In this document: positions 10,522 through 23,545 of the stretch, piece by piece
Layout of the letters: each line of letters starts with the position of its first letter
Position numbering within the stretch: position 1 is the stretch's first letter
Source: Cristatella mucedo
Lineage: Eukaryota; Bryozoa; Phylactolaemata; Cristatellidae
Direction of reading: 5' to 3'
Length of the DNA stretch: 64,000 nt
Assembly: GCA_009760855.2 (NCBI GenBank)
Contig: WPIO01000026.1
Location: 4,047,501 to 4,111,500 of the forward strand
Made by a program: the position numbers and the translations under genes
The notes under the pieces: generated by a model
What the model was told of the DNA's origin: nothing
The model's database searches: none
The model's input: the letters and a program-made list of their open reading frames with translations, nothing else

Positions 10522-11130
10522 GCCTACAGTATGTGAGTATCTGTATATAGACACTTCCAACCACTAACTACACATGCAAACGCACTGTGCGAAAGCGAAC
10601 ACGCCCACACGGTTATGCAGAGAATTACTCGGAGCACTTCTGCTGTTCGCCGCTCGTCGATACGGCGTGTCTGATTGACAGTGTCCTCTGAACTCTGACG
10701 CTGATTCCGATTGACGCACTGCCCGAGCTCGTGACTGGACGGGCCGAGGTGTTCCAGCTAGGGTTTTCGAAGCGACTGGCTGCAGAGCGTGCTCAATGAT
10801 GCTGCTTTTTGTGTGAGCTCTTTGTCGCACCCGCGGCAAGTTCGCCGGGAGAAGCACTCGTTGAGAGCACTCGCTGAGGCAGCCAGAGGGCAGCCATCGC
10901 ATCATCTGTAGCTGCGGCTTCTTCGAATTCTGGAGCGTAGACCCAGAGCGGCCAAAGGCTTTTTTTTATTACTTATTACTTATTATTTACTTTTCGTCAA
11001 ATGTCGCGTAGGCGAATTTCTTTTTTATTTGTCTCGTGTACGGCATCGACAAGAGAGCGTTTTTATCTTTTTCAAGGTAAGCCCAAATCGGCACTTCTGG
11101 GTTTGCATCCGATGATGGCCATCTTTTCAG
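10522..11130. other. Intergenic, nothing recognised
   Basis: Mixed-composition sequence with only short, unsupported open frames. Confidence 0.5.
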
Positions 11131-11378
11131 AAGTAATAATAATAATAATAATATTGCACTTGATAAAGCGCCCTCAGAGAACTTAATCTCTTTCTAGGCG
11201 CTTTACATTTGCTGCAAAGTGATACGCAATAGAATAGTAAGTAAAATCATGCTTGAAAAACAAACAAAATGAAAGGGTTAGGCAACTCGGTTAGGGGTTA
11301 CATGCACTGGGTTAGCATGCAAATGTGGTTAGTGGCAGCATGAACAGTGTCAGCACGCATAAGCACATCGAGGACGAA

Positions 11379-12107
11379 TCACAAGGACCCACTAAATGCT
11401 GTCCTAAATAGGTATGTTTTTAAGTTTCTTTTAAATGTGGTCAGGTCAGGGGATGTTCTGATGCAGGTCGGGAGGGAGTTCCAGGCTGTGGGAGCATACG
11501 AGCTAAATGCACGGTCTCCAAAGGATTTAAGGTTTGTACGAGGTATTTCTAGACTGTTGGATTCCGAAAAGCGGGTGGTACGATGCTTTGCCTGATGGGG
11601 TAGTATATCTGAAAGATAGGCTGGAGCCATAGAATGAAAAGACCTAAAAGTGAGCGACAAAACCTTGAAGTCAATCCGTTGCTTGACTGGTAACCAGTGC
11701 AGGTCGGCGAGAAGTGGAGTAATGTGGCAACTGCGACGCTCACGACAGACAAGCCTAGCTGCAGAGTTTTGCACCAGTTGCAATCGCCTGATCGCACATG
11801 CTGGTAGGCCAGTAAGCAGTGAGTTGCAGAAGTCGAGACGAGATGTCACGAATGCATGGACCAACTTGGACGTGGTATCCTTATCTAAACAAGCCCTAAT
11901 TTGAGCAATGTTATGAAGCTGAAAATAGGCTGATTTGACTGTGGAGCTGATGTGGTCGTCTAACGAGAGGTCGCTTTGGAATATGACACCTAGATTTCGA
12001 GCTGATGCAACTGGAGATATGCTGGCAGAGCCAATTTTGAAAGTCAGCCTTTCCAATTTCTGAATAACACTAGGTTTGCCCATAACTAGTAAGTTAGTTT
12101 TTATCAT
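11379..12107 (-). pseudogene. LINE-A C-terminal region, continues the RT after a frameshift
   Basis: 242 codons that continue the RT frame. It includes [74 protein letters not shown] and LTTFKRNLKTYLFRTAF, the standard C-terminal blocks of L2/CR1-like elements. It has no internal stop, so apart from the single frameshift at its start and the missing 5' end this copy is well preserved. Confidence 0.88.
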
Positions 12108-13380
12108 CGTTTAGTTTTAGAAAATTTGCTGCCATCCATGATCGGATGTCATTAATGCATGCAGCAAGTGAGTTGAGAGAATTTGAGGTGCTCGAAGGCT
12201 GGGATGGATCAAAGCAAAGGTACAACTGAGTGTCATCCGCATAGAAGTGAAAGCCTAGATTGTGCTTGGCAATCACATCAGCGAGAGGGAGAGTATAAAC
12301 GGTGAAAAGGACCGGACCTAGCACAGAGCCCTGAGGTACTCCATATTTTAGAGGTACTTCAGATGAGCTTTGTCCATTCACGTCAACACTCTGGAGTCTC
12401 CCACTGAGATAGGACCTGAACCACTGCAGAGCAGTGCCAGTGATGCCCAGGCGAGATGAGAGGCGCTCTAGAAGTACTTTGTGATTGATGGTATCAAAAG
12501 CTGCCGAAAAATCAAGCAAAACAAGAAGAGACACTCTACCCATGTCTGCATTCCTAAGTAGGTCGTTGTATACCCGAAGCAATGCTGACTCTGTGGAGTG
12601 ATTAGCTCTAAAGCCAGACTGGAACTTACTAGCAAGGTGTGAGGTTTCGATATACGAGTTCAGCTGGTCTGCCACGACCCGTTCCAGTGTCTTTGATAGG
12701 AATGGTAGAAGGGAGACTGGGCGGTAGTTGCTTACGTTCTCTTGGTCTAGTGTAGCTTTCTTGAAAAGTGGCCTGACTACAGCTTTTTTGAAAGGTGCTG
12801 GGACCTGACCTGAGGCTAATGACATATTAATGATGTTGGTTATGCATGGCAGCAGCAGATCAATGCAACGTAGGAGCAGGACAGTGGGAATAGGGTCCAG
12901 TGGACTTGTTGTCTTCTTTGATTGAGATACGAGCTTTAGGACTACATCACTAGTGACCTGTTTAAATGCAGACATTGAGGCGCAGCCAGGAACCGAGGAA
13001 CAGCATTCTAGTGGGAAGGTTGTCATCGCAGGGATGGATTCCCTGATTTTGTCTATCTTCTGCAAAAAGAATCGAGAGAAGCGATCGGCTAGATCATCAC
13101 AAGGATCATCAGGTAAGGAGCTAACCTGGGAACGGTTGAGGAGATGGTTTATTGTCGACATCAGCATTTTTGGATTGTGCATCTGTGATTCAACAATGTT
13201 TCTATAGAAGCTAGACTTAGCCTTTGCTAGGATCGATTGGTACGACCTACAGTAGTCTTCATATGCCTGTCGATGGACAGTTAGTCCGGATCTTTTGTAT
13301 GCCTTTTCAAGCTTTCGTTTAGTAGGCTTGGCTAGTTTAATGTCTGTGGTAAACCATAGGCCGTCTGGGCGGGGGCGCAC
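12094..13380 (-). pseudogene. LINE-A reverse transcriptase, open frame of 428 codons
   Basis: The frame covers the N-terminal RT extension (WFTTDIKLAK), NYRPVSLLPFLSKTLERV, FQSGFRANHSTESALLRV, the catalytic VLLDFSAAFDTI, YGVPQGSVLGPVLFTVY and the intact catalytic block FHFYADDTQLYL. All three catalytic aspartates are present. The frame stops at LNDDKN and the protein resumes one frame over at 12107. The homologous copy at about 57735 has one T fewer in the homopolymer at this point, so a single-base T insertion explains the break. The first codon is GTG; the element is truncated just upstream, so this is not a natural start. Confidence 0.88.
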
Positions 13381-14769
13381 TGTGCGCTATGTCAAAGTAA
13401 GTAGCCTGAAACCGTCAGCAGCAATAGCGGCCCGTTTTATTTCTTTGTGAGAATTTCTCAAAGAACTGTGATCTACTTTTTCTCGCCAACTTTATTTATC
13501 TAATGGCTTAGTCTGGGCTCATCGTGTTTAAGATCTATTTGTAGGCAACCGGTACCAAACGCTGCCAAGGTCTGTTGGAAAGTTTTCATTTTGATTTAAT
13601 TTGTTGCTTACTCTTCTGAGGTCAGATATATTAGTTAACGAACTTGCGCATTCTAAAACTGTTCAGTTTGCAGAGTTTTATGGCAGGCATAAAGATTGTC
13701 ATGCGATTGCACTGAAGTGACTTTGAATGAGTCTACGGTACCCAAGGACACAATCGCTGACTCAACCACGCACTCGGATGCAAAGCATCGGGTTATCAGC
13801 ACTTCTTTTCAAATGGCTCCCAAACTTTCAAAGAATATGTACACAGCCAACCCCCCTACCCACGAAGCAAGAGGGTACTGCTGGTCGTCCATCACGAGCA
13901 GCAGTCCGAGGCCATAGGAGGAGTTCCTGCCCGATTAGCAGCCGTCTCCTCTCATCGGCTGGGCCAGCATCCCAGCCTGATCCATCAGTTAACTTGGACC
14001 ACCTGAGTCTGTTTGACATGTAGATGCAGTGCAGAGGTAGAGCGGAGGAACCGAGCAGCTTGCAGCAAACGCATGCGCTAAAGACGGCACATGCACCCAC
14101 GGCCCTGCAGGGGCTCACCGATCAAGAAAGCCTCTTCAGCTTGTCGTGGTAAGCAAGCTATGCTGGTAAACTCCAAACGGTTAACTGTCTGCGTAGGGAC
14201 ACTGCCGGAGTAGTAACGGTACGCATTTCACTTTGAACTTCAGCTTCCTCTCGCTACTTGATGAGCCAATCGACATTTCCTATTCATGCACTACCAATTA
14301 AAGCCCCCTAATTCTCAGAGTGATAATCTCTTCAATTGCGACCGTATAAAGCACTAACTGCTTCGACTGCCCTTGCTTGACTAATGGCTGCTGTTGTTTA
14401 TATTTGGAATTTTACTCAGGCTTAAATGGACTTAGAGGTGCATGCAAGATTCCGCGTACCAGAGAATGAAGAATGTCTTACGAAATCCCATTTCTGGCCA
14501 GAGATTCCGTAAAAGAGGCTGAGTGTACAAGTCCAAGGCCCGGCCGATCACATTGGGGTCGTAAGGAGCCCGCTAATTGGCTGGATTCTTCTGGGTTGAT
14601 TTTTCGAAGTCGTGTCTTGGAGCTTAGGATGTATAGCCAAACGGCATTGAGCTCATTAAGCAAATTATATTCCAAATTCTCTAATTCTTACATCGAGTCA
14701 CTTCATGCAATAACGTAGGCACCGAAATGGATCGTTTAATTACTGAATTATTATGTAAAGCAAACAGCA

Positions 14770-14959
14770 AGTGAGTGAGAAAATGACAGGAGACGAGAGA
14801 GAGAGTCAGTGACTGACGGAGAGACAGACAAAGAGACAGAGAGAAAGAAAGACAGAAAGCGAGACGGAAAGGGGAACAGAAATAGGCGGAAAGACGGAGA
14901 CAGACAGACATGCAGATAGACATAGGTAAAATGATGAAGAAAAAGACGGGAGAGAGACG

Positions 14960-15013
<54 letters not shown>
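14770..15013. repeat. (GA)n microsatellite with GACAGA-rich flank
   Basis: 14776-14958 is rich in GACAGA/GAGA motifs with some drift; 14959-15013 is a pure GA array. Confidence 0.9.
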
Positions 15014-15017
<4 letters not shown>

Positions 15018-15238
15018 CCATGCTAAGAAAGTGTACATGAGCACAGGATCAAGACATTTGTAGCAGCCGCTACAAATTGACTACCCTATACATGCCAGCT
15101 GTGAGGGAAATCCCACTCGAGGCCATACATGCCCGAACCTAAATCCGCCTTGTAGTTGCAGGCAAAGTACACTAGCCTTCTGCTGCTTGGGCTAAGCGGA
15201 TGCACCCTTCTATGCCTGCGGTTCGGCCTAATCAAACC

Positions 15239-15287
15239 CCCCCTCTCTCTCTCTCCCTTTCTCTATCTGTCTGTATGTCTTTCTCTC

Positions 15288-15320
<33 letters not shown>

Positions 15321-15322
15321 CG
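15239..15322. repeat. (CT)n microsatellite, interrupted
   Basis: CT-rich array with TCTGTCTGT interruptions, complementary in type to the GA array 230 bp upstream. Confidence 0.9.
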
Positions 15323-16424
15323 CCTACGGTGGCGGAATAAATAGTCATAACCTGACTGTGTGTTGTTACTATCGACGAACATGCGTGGCAAAATATTTGC
15401 TGTATAATAAGTTCGTATATAGAGGCACAAGAATGCACTGCAGCATACATGGTAAGGTAGCTTCTCCCGAATTACATTTTCTAAAAAAGAGCATACAAGT
15501 AAAAGTCGGCAGCGGTCCTTTTGTAGTACACATATTCTTCTTTTATTTTGCATTTATGTGATACCTTTAGAGTTTTCCGCATAAGCAATTTATCTCTTCA
15601 GTGGCATGTAAGCCATGAAGTGGAGCAGCATAAATTTAATATTTAGGAAGGATTAGTTTTTGAGATATCTAGATATCTAAAAACTCTGATAGAGGTGCCG
15701 TACTTGGCTTTAGCTATGATATTTTGATTTGTAAAATGAAGAAACGTCCTTAACGGATTTCTCGAGTAAGATTGCTCATTTTCAAGAAGCTATTCTACAA
15801 ATTTAAATAGCACTCCTAATTATCATTAAGAGATCCTCGAGAATTTTGTATTTAATGCTGCACCTAGTGATCGGATAGGGAAGGACAAAGAAGCTCTGCT
15901 GCCAGTGGCAGAATCAGTGTTTGCCGCAGGTCTTTCGAAGGCCAAAGACATCATGATCATTGCATTTTCTTCCCACCGACAGAGTTTCGAGCCTTATGCT
16001 GTCCAGCTTCGAATAATATTTTTTTTTCGACAGCCATAGTAATGGCTGTCCACAGATTCCGGATAAACTTAAGGCAAACCTCGAAGCTGAAGATAACTTA
16101 CAACTGGATCTAGCCACATCATGCGAAGAAGGTATTGATTCTCAATAAACTTGTATTGCTATTCATTAGCGTTTTACAAGCTGTTGTAAGAGATAAAGCT
16201 TGCTCGCTCATAGAAAATACTTCTACAAGAGGAGGTGGCAACGTTATATTATTTCTCTGGCCGTTTAATGAGAAAAGCTTATAAAGCTTGTAAACGCGAC
16301 GTGTAGAGTCCAATGTTTTTGCAGAGGATTTCGGCATTAGCTCGATTAGTTACCAAGTATACAAAGCTTTCTACACCACTCTCATTAACGATAGTAAAAG
16401 TAAGACATTTTTAGAGCCAACTAA

Positions 16425-16800
16425 GATGACTAAATCTCTTTCTAGGCACTTCACATATGCTGCAAAGAAAGTTTGTCAATTGGGTAGTGATAACATGGAC
16501 AGCATCAGCATAAATAAACACAAAAGGAACAAATCGCGAGGACCCATCGAATGGTGTGAACAATATATGCGTTTTAGCTTTTTTAAATTATATCGTGGTA
16601 GGAGATGACATGTAATAAGTGGGTAGCGAGTTTCCGTGCTATGGAAGCCTAAAAGATAAAGGCGTTGTCTCCACAAGATTTTAGGCTGGTTTGAGGTACA
16701 GCAAAGCGGCTTTAGTCCGAAGAGGGTAGTGCCGTGCCCAGCCTGATATGAAAGTAGTTCAGAAAGGTAAGCCAGAGAAATACAACAAAGGGACCTAATT
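16425..16800 (-). mobile_element. LINE-A 3' relic, degenerate
   Basis: Reading minus, this follows the LINE-A 3' UTR and C-terminal region at low identity. Recognisable blocks include the tail (AATCTCTTTCTAGGCACTT), the internal CATCAGCATAAATAA...GAGGACCCAT segment and the run that corresponds to the LKTYLF-coding part. Indels and substitutions make it much older than the copies at 11131 or 18205. Confidence 0.7.
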
Positions 16801-16961
16801 TAGTTGAAAGATACTTGCCCTGCATCCTCACCGTAGGCGGGTAGCCCTTTATACTCCTTCACAGCTCCAAATCCTTACGCCGGTACCACAAGTGCGTACG
16901 CAAACACGAATACAGAGAAACCCAAAATTCGAGCCACTGTCCCTATCATGCCTTCTTTGCA

Positions 16962-17031
16962 GGAAATGTAAAGCGCCGAGAAAGAGATAATGTTCTCTCA
17001 GGGCGCTTTATCAAGTGTGTTATTATTATTA
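16962..17031 (+). mobile_element. LINE-A tail fragment
   Basis: About 70 bp of the LINE-A 3' end: TGTAAAGCGCC, the AGAGA...TCTCT inner stem, GGGCGCTTTATCAAGTG, then (TTA)n. Confidence 0.85.
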
Positions 17032-17937
<906 letters not shown>

Positions 17938-18204
17938 CTGGCAGTATTTAGAAAAGCATGGAGAAGGAAGTTGCTGCAAATCAGAGCGGCTATTCCAAGC
18001 CAATTCTTTTTGCAGCGCTCCATTTCAGCCACAGTGGCATTGTCGAAGCCGTGCGAATTTGGCTGACGCGAAAAGTTGTCAGCTTCATACTTTCTGCGTT
18101 TTGACCGCCCGCTGTCCCATTTATTTCCAGTTTGGGAAAGCTGGATTTTGCGCAAGTTGCAATGTTTTCATGGCTTACTCTGAGCTGATTCCACTGCGAT
18201 TAAA

Positions 18205-18985
18205 AAAAAAATAATAACAATAATGTGCTTGATAAAGCGCGCTCAGAGAACTTAATCTCTTTCTGGGCGCTTTACATTTGCTGCAAAGGGAAATGCAATT
18301 GAATGGTAAGTAAAATCATGCTTGAAAAACAAACAAAATGAATAATATGGTTAGGGGTGACATGCACAGGGTCAGCATGCGAATGAGGTTAGTGGCAGCA
18401 TGCACAGTGTCAGCACGCATAAGCACGTGAAGGACGAATCACATGGACCCACTAAATGCTGTCCTAAATAGGTGTGTTTTTAAGTTCCTTTTAAATGTGG
18501 TCAGGTCAGGGGATGTTCTGACACAGGTCGGGAGGAAGTTCCAGGCTTTGGGAGCATACGAACTAAATGCACGGTCTCCAGAGGATTAGAGGTTTGTACG
18601 AGGTATTTCTAGACTGTTGGATTCCGAAAAGCGGGTGGTACGATGCTTGGCCTGATGGGGGAGTATGTCGGAGAGATATAGCTGGAGCCATAGAATGAAG
18701 GGACCTAAAAGTGAGCGACAAAACCTTGAAGTCAATCCGTTGCTTGACTGGTAACCAGTGCAGGTCGGCGAGAAGTGGAGTAATGTGGCAACTGCGACGC
18801 TCACGACAGACAAGCCTAGCTGCGGAGTTTTGCACCAGGTGCAATCGCCTGATCGCACATGCTGGTAGGCCTGTAAGCAGTGAGTTGCAGAAGTCGAGAC
18901 GAGATGTCATGAATGCATGGACCAACTTAGACGTGGTATCCTTATCTAAACAAGCCCAAATTTTAGCAATACTGTGAAGCTGAAA
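18205..18985 (-). mobile_element. LINE-A 3' fragment
   Basis: Minus-strand copy from the C-terminal region (IAKIWACLDKD block near 18945) to the tail hairpin and A-rich end at about 18205. It is highly similar to the copy at 11131. Frameshifts near 18600 and 18670 break the frame. Confidence 0.9.
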
Positions 18986-20595
18986 ACTTAAAACTTACGG
19001 CTGCACTGGTATGATCTTAATGGTCATCGTCAATCACAAGTATACGGTAATTAGCATTGTAGCTGCTCTATAAATTGCCAAACCGTGGTTCCCCAGTAGG
19101 TTCGTCGTCAGTTGTCGCATACATTGCAGTGCAGAGACCATCAGCAGCTTGGTCGCAGAGTAGTGAAGCAACTGGTTCAGCATCCGTGCAACAGCGTCAC
19201 CTCATCAATCGGGATTGTGGCAGCTTGTTACCAGTCACATGCACCAAAGTGACGAAATTCAGCACAGGAAGACCGACCACGTCGTTCCTCACATCTTTAA
19301 CTGTGGCTAGAGCTTTAGACTCCGGCGAGTTACCAGTTGCCAATTCTGTGCTCTCGTGCAAAATCATAAACTCTGCCTTCCGAATCAATATATCGAGTTT
19401 AACGCCTGCACGGCACGGCGATTTAATCGTGGCCAGCAGTGGTGGTGCAGTGGTCACATGATCGCCATTGACATCGTCAATATTGACAGAATACAGTTGA
19501 CTCCTGCAGCCTTCGTTTGAACATGTACGCTCCACCTTATTAATAATCTCGGCATTAGAATCGGCAGAACTCTGATCAACCTTGGCTATTCAGTTAGATA
19601 TTTCTAACATATGCATCCGATTTAAATATGCTCCTTATTTCACGCTAATTATGCTTTCTTCACAAGTACGTAAATAAATGCCGCTAGATGTGGATTTTCT
19701 GCTCGTGATGCATCTTGAATTATTTGTAAGGTCTTTCATTCAGAATAGGCCTATGCTCAGCGGTAAGCTAAATTTTGGTTGCAAAATGCTTCTTAGTTCT
19801 TCCAAGAAATAATCTCAGCTTCTAGTCACTCAATCAAGCGGTCAGTATATGCCTTAATTTAGTCAATAGAATCAACCATGCTAAAGGCACAATGTTTAAC
19901 ATTGGTCACAAGCAATAAGATAAGCACAACGTTTCCACGAATGGTCCTCATCTGTGATCAAACATTTTGTCGCTGAATGTCACAAAGGCACTGCAAATGC
20001 TACTAAACGAGTTCTCTGTCGCCGTAGTTTGACGCTCTGACGGCACACCGGCGACGGCATGAAAATACCGAGTGGGTTTCAACAACCGCGTATTTGGGCA
20101 ACCAGCAAAACAGTTCACAGCCGTTCTCCCTTCGCCGGACCTCCTAAAACCGCCTCTGCCTATCAGCCCCCATTCATCAACTTCGGGCTCTAGGATACGA
20201 GCAGCTGGACCGCAGCTGCACACCGGCCCGTCCCGAAGCTAAATCCAGCAGCTGTTCACCAGCGGGTACGAACGATACCGGCCTGTGTCCAAGCCAAATC
20301 TCAGGCGGGCAAAGCCACATCAAAGGCGCGGCCAACCAGTGCGCAGCAGCCCAGCGCTGGCCTTGCATAAGGCTACAGTCACAAACGCCTCACCCTTAAT
20401 GGTGTCAGTCCTTGCCGAAATGTCAAAAAGCTTAGCTGAGCTGGCACCTCGAAGCATTAGACCCAGCTGCTGTAGGCACGCAAGGGTATACTGTCGGTAA
20501 ACACGTATGGCAGATGAAGGTAGCACCCATAACTTAATATAAAAAAGTTCTATTAATGAATCGTCATATTACACAAGCTCAGGTAGCTTGCCGTC
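18986..20595. other. No gene recognised
   Basis: No known family. The longest minus-strand frame (19197-19535, 112 codons) has protein-like composition and three Cys near its start, but I recognise no domain and it has no clear initiator. A GC-richer block lies at 20000-20400. Confidence 0.4.
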
Positions 20596-21178
20596 ATGCA
20601 ATGTAATGTATCTACGTCTGTAACTCTTGAAAGCCACAAAGACCATGTGGGTGTTACACAGGGGAGTTTCGTATAGCGAACTCACAGCCTAAGCGGCTTT
20701 CAGTATGCATTCGGCCGCCAACAGACTTCATTTCAGGCAACAAAATGAAAGTGGGAAGCATAGCTGAGTCAGGAGAGAAGTCGACGTAGTGATTGGCATG
20801 AAAGGAGCAGCTCAGGATCGCTGGAAAGGATGAGCCATAGTCGGCAGCAGGAGAGTAGTTGTCGTTTCGTAAGAGTTGTGGAAGCGAGTTCCACAGTCCA
20901 GGACCTGCAGAGCTAAAGCTTCTGTCGCCAAAGGTCTTTAAGTGGAGGAATAGAACAGCTAGGTTATTGTCCATACAGGACCTGAGGGCACGAGGAGGCT
21001 GAAACTAGTGCAACAGTCCAGCTAGGTATGGAGGAGCCAAGCCGTGGCGGGCGTTGTGGGTCAGCGTAAGATCTTTGCTCTGTATCCTTTGATCAACCGG
21101 CAACCATCCTAGCTCTTTTAGCAAAGGAGACACGTGATCAAACCTCTGAGACTTGAAAACGAGCCTAGTTGCCATCCT
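20596..21178 (-). mobile_element. LINE-B 3' fragment
   Basis: Minus-strand copy of the LINE-B C-terminus (LKTFGDRSFSSAGPGLWNSLPQLLRNDNYSPAADYG at 20654-20974, split here by description only) and 3' UTR, ending at the ACATT tail near 20596-20612. It is 5'-truncated near the HVSPLLKELGW block. Confidence 0.87.
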
Positions 21179-21289
21179 CCCCCCAGTCGTTTACCCGCTT
21201 GGAGAAATGGGCCCACACCTCGTACCTCGGCGCTGCCACACGCTGCATTGCTTAAGCACAACTTCCGGAATAGCCTTAGGTATGCTGAC

Positions 21290-21560
21290 TTGATGCTGTT
21301 TCATTGCTGGACCGCTCGTTGCCCGGATACCAAGACGCAATAGCTCCAACGACAAACGGCAACACCGAGGCCGAAGTTCGCCCAAGAGGGTCCAAAAGTC
21401 ATGCTCGATGCCTGCTGATGCTTAACGATCTTACGACCCTCGCCTTTCGTCAGGGCATCCTCGTCGTTGTCAAACTGGATGACGACGTCAATAATAAGTG
21501 CCGTCTTCCGGTCGCCTACGCTGAGTTCCGGAGGCCGAAAACTATCGCTCACCGAACATT
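21290..21560 (-). mobile_element. Fragment of a second restriction-like-endonuclease LINE
   Basis: A minus-strand frame (21301-21552) reads ELSVGDRKTALIIDVVIQFD, NDEDALTKGEGRKIVKHQ, which fits the D...IIDV-x-I/V-x-FD...K-x-x-K/H pattern of the endonuclease at the C-terminus of R2-type elements. Its sequence differs from LINE-R (which has DMVIIDLTVPFDGREDA), so it is a separate family. Just downstream on the plus strand, about 21600-21650, a short RAQDQVMPGPDGRL resembles the APGPDG block before an RT domain. Confidence 0.5.
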
Positions 21561-21859
21561 TTCGCTTCGTCGTCCCCTGCCGCAGGTGATCCGGCGGGCG
21601 TTATAAAGAGGGCTCAGGACCAGGTCATGCCTGGCCCCGATGGCAGGCTACGTAGGGTAATGGCGCGGCTAGAGAGCCCGTGCGGCAGCGTCTTTACGCT
21701 CCCTTTCCGCGGAGCACCGACGGCATGCGGCTGACTCTGAAGAGTCATAGCGTTGGCCCATCGCACGCACTGGGAGCAGGTTCAGTAGGGCGCGGAGAAC
21801 AAAGCACGTCCTTTTCACGAGCCGAGAGCTTTCCGTTCGACAGCGACAGACAGAGGGCT

Positions 21860-21985
21860 ACGAATGTAAAGCACCCAGAGATAGAGAGAGGGAGAGAGAG
21901 AGAGAGAAAGAGAGGGAAAGAAAGAGATTGAGTTCTCTAAGGGCGCTTTATAAAGTGCATTATTATTATTATTATTATTATTAGA
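21860..21985 (+). mobile_element. LINE-A tail with (GA)n expansion
   Basis: Starts AATGTAAAGCACCCAGAGA, then about 50 bp of GA-rich array (21876-21925), then GATTGAGTTCTCTAAGGG, CGCTTTATAAAGTGC and (ATT)n. The ends match the two halves of the LINE-A tail hairpin, with the AGAGAGA segment between them expanded. Confidence 0.85.
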
Positions 21986-22361
21986 TATGTATACCATAAG
22001 CCGAAGGTACAACTCGCTTCAAAGCGTAAAGTACAACTGACTGACTTTTACAGGAGTCTTGCTTTTTTTATGCAGTTTGATAGTAGATGATGACACACGT
22101 GGAACCCTAGTGGCTCTGATTCAGGAACCACGAATTCTCTTTAAGGGCGTCATACTCGGGCAGATGTAGCATGCCGTTGGTTCGCTATGACATTGAATTA
22201 AGACAAGTCTTGGTTTTACACTGGACTAACTTACTCGGGTATCTAGTCAGATGTAATCTCTATATTATGAAGCAATAAAGAAGGGACTTAGTTCGCACGC
22301 TGAACAAAATCGTTGGAAGCCGCAGGCGTTGACTCGCTCGAGCTTAAGACCTCGGCAGCAC
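21986..22361. other. Intergenic, nothing recognised
   Basis: No supported gene or repeat. Confidence 0.5.
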
Positions 22362-23038
22362 TTAATAATAATAATAATAATGCACTTAATAAAGCGCCCT
22401 CAGAGAACTTAATCTCTTTCTAGGCGCTTTACATTTGCTGCAAAGGGAAATGCAATTGAATGGTAAGTAAAATCATGCTTGAAAAACAAACAAAATGAAT
22501 AATATGGTTAGGGGTGACATGCACAGGGTCAGCATGCGAATGTGGTTAGTGGCAGCATGCACAGTGTCAGCACGCATAAGCAAGTGAAGGATGAATCACA
22601 TGGACCCACTAAATGCTCTCCTAAATATGTGTGTTTTTAAGTTCCTTTTAAATGTGGTCAGGTAAGGGGATGTTCTGACGCAGGTCGGGAGAGAGTTCCA
22701 GGCTTTGGGAGCATACGAACTAAATGCACGGTCTCCAAAGGATTAGAGGTTTGTACGGGGTATTTCTAGACTGTTGGATTCCGAAAAGCGGGTGGTACGA
22801 TGCTTGGCCTGATGGGGTAGTATATCTGAGAGATAGTCTGGAGCCATAGAATGAAGAGAACTAAAAGTGAGCGACAAAACCTTGAAGTCAATCCGTTGCT
22901 TGACTGGTAGCCAGTGCAGGTCGGCGAGAAGTGGAGTAATGTGGCAACTGCGACGCTCACGACAGACAAGCCTAGCTGCAGAGTTTTGCACCAGCTGCAA
23001 TCGCCTGATCGCACATGCTGGTAGGCCAGTAAGCAGTT
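22362..23038 (-). mobile_element. LINE-A 3' fragment
   Basis: Minus-strand copy, very similar to those at 11131 and 18205, ending in (TTA)n at 22362-22380. It is truncated inside the [13 protein letters not shown] block near 23036. Frame-breaking changes are present around 22750. Confidence 0.9.
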
Positions 23039-23435
23039 CGTAAACTTCCTGGACAGCTTCCTCTAAGCAAGAGGATGTTTTCGCGGCATCCTCTTCATGT
23101 GGACCAACGACTACACTAATTGAGAACGAATAGAAAGGACTCGCATACTCAGTCTCTTAAGCTCCGGACTCCTAGCCATTGGGCCTGGAAGTTGCTGGCG
23201 CTGGCGTCTCGATCAAAGGCTCCCATGTTGGTGCTGCGAGGGAGAACATTTGGATAAGAACGAAAGCGTAGACTTTAGTAAACATTTTTCTTGTGATGGG
23301 GCTTTTATCGAGGAGCTTGGGACATTCTTTTAATTATTTTACGCCTGAAACACTCAGCATAAAGCCATATTCTTAAAAAAAACTCGACAGCAATCAGATG
23401 TGAAAAGACGTTTCGTAAATTCAATGGGCTCAGTG
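23039..23435. other. Intergenic, nothing recognised
   Basis: No supported gene or repeat. Confidence 0.5.
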
Positions 23436-23545
23436 GTAATAGTAATAATAATAATAACTGTAATAGTACTAATAAATTCGATAAAGCGCCCTCAGAGAAC
23501 TCAATTTCTTTCTAAGCATTTTACAATTGCTGCAAAGGAAGCAGT
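23436..23545 (-). mobile_element. LINE-A tail fragment
   Basis: (AAT)n followed by GATAAAGCGCCCTCAGAGAA and CTCAATTTCTTTCTAAGCAT, the minus-strand LINE-A tail hairpin with drift. Confidence 0.82.

Larger units (their letters stand above)
11131..13390 (-). mobile_element. LINE-A (L2/CR1-like), best copy, 5'-truncated
   Basis: A minus-strand non-LTR retrotransposon running from about 13390 to a (TTA)n tail at 11134-11152. It carries an almost complete RT and C-terminal region in two overlapping frames, the family 3' UTR, and the conserved tail hairpin (AAAGCGCC...GGCGCTTT) at about 11163-11212. The APE endonuclease that such elements carry at their N-terminus is missing, because the copy is truncated just upstream of the RT region. 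Other copies are at 16425, 18205, 22362, 37341, 56690 and 57531, plus many short tails. Confidence 0.92.
13391..16420. other. No gene recognised; purine and pyrimidine tracts
   Basis: No supported gene. Contains a long GA/GACAGA-rich tract (14770-15013) and a CT tract (15239-15322). The frames over these tracts encode only Ser-Leu or Arg-Glu repeats and are artefacts. Confidence 0.5.
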
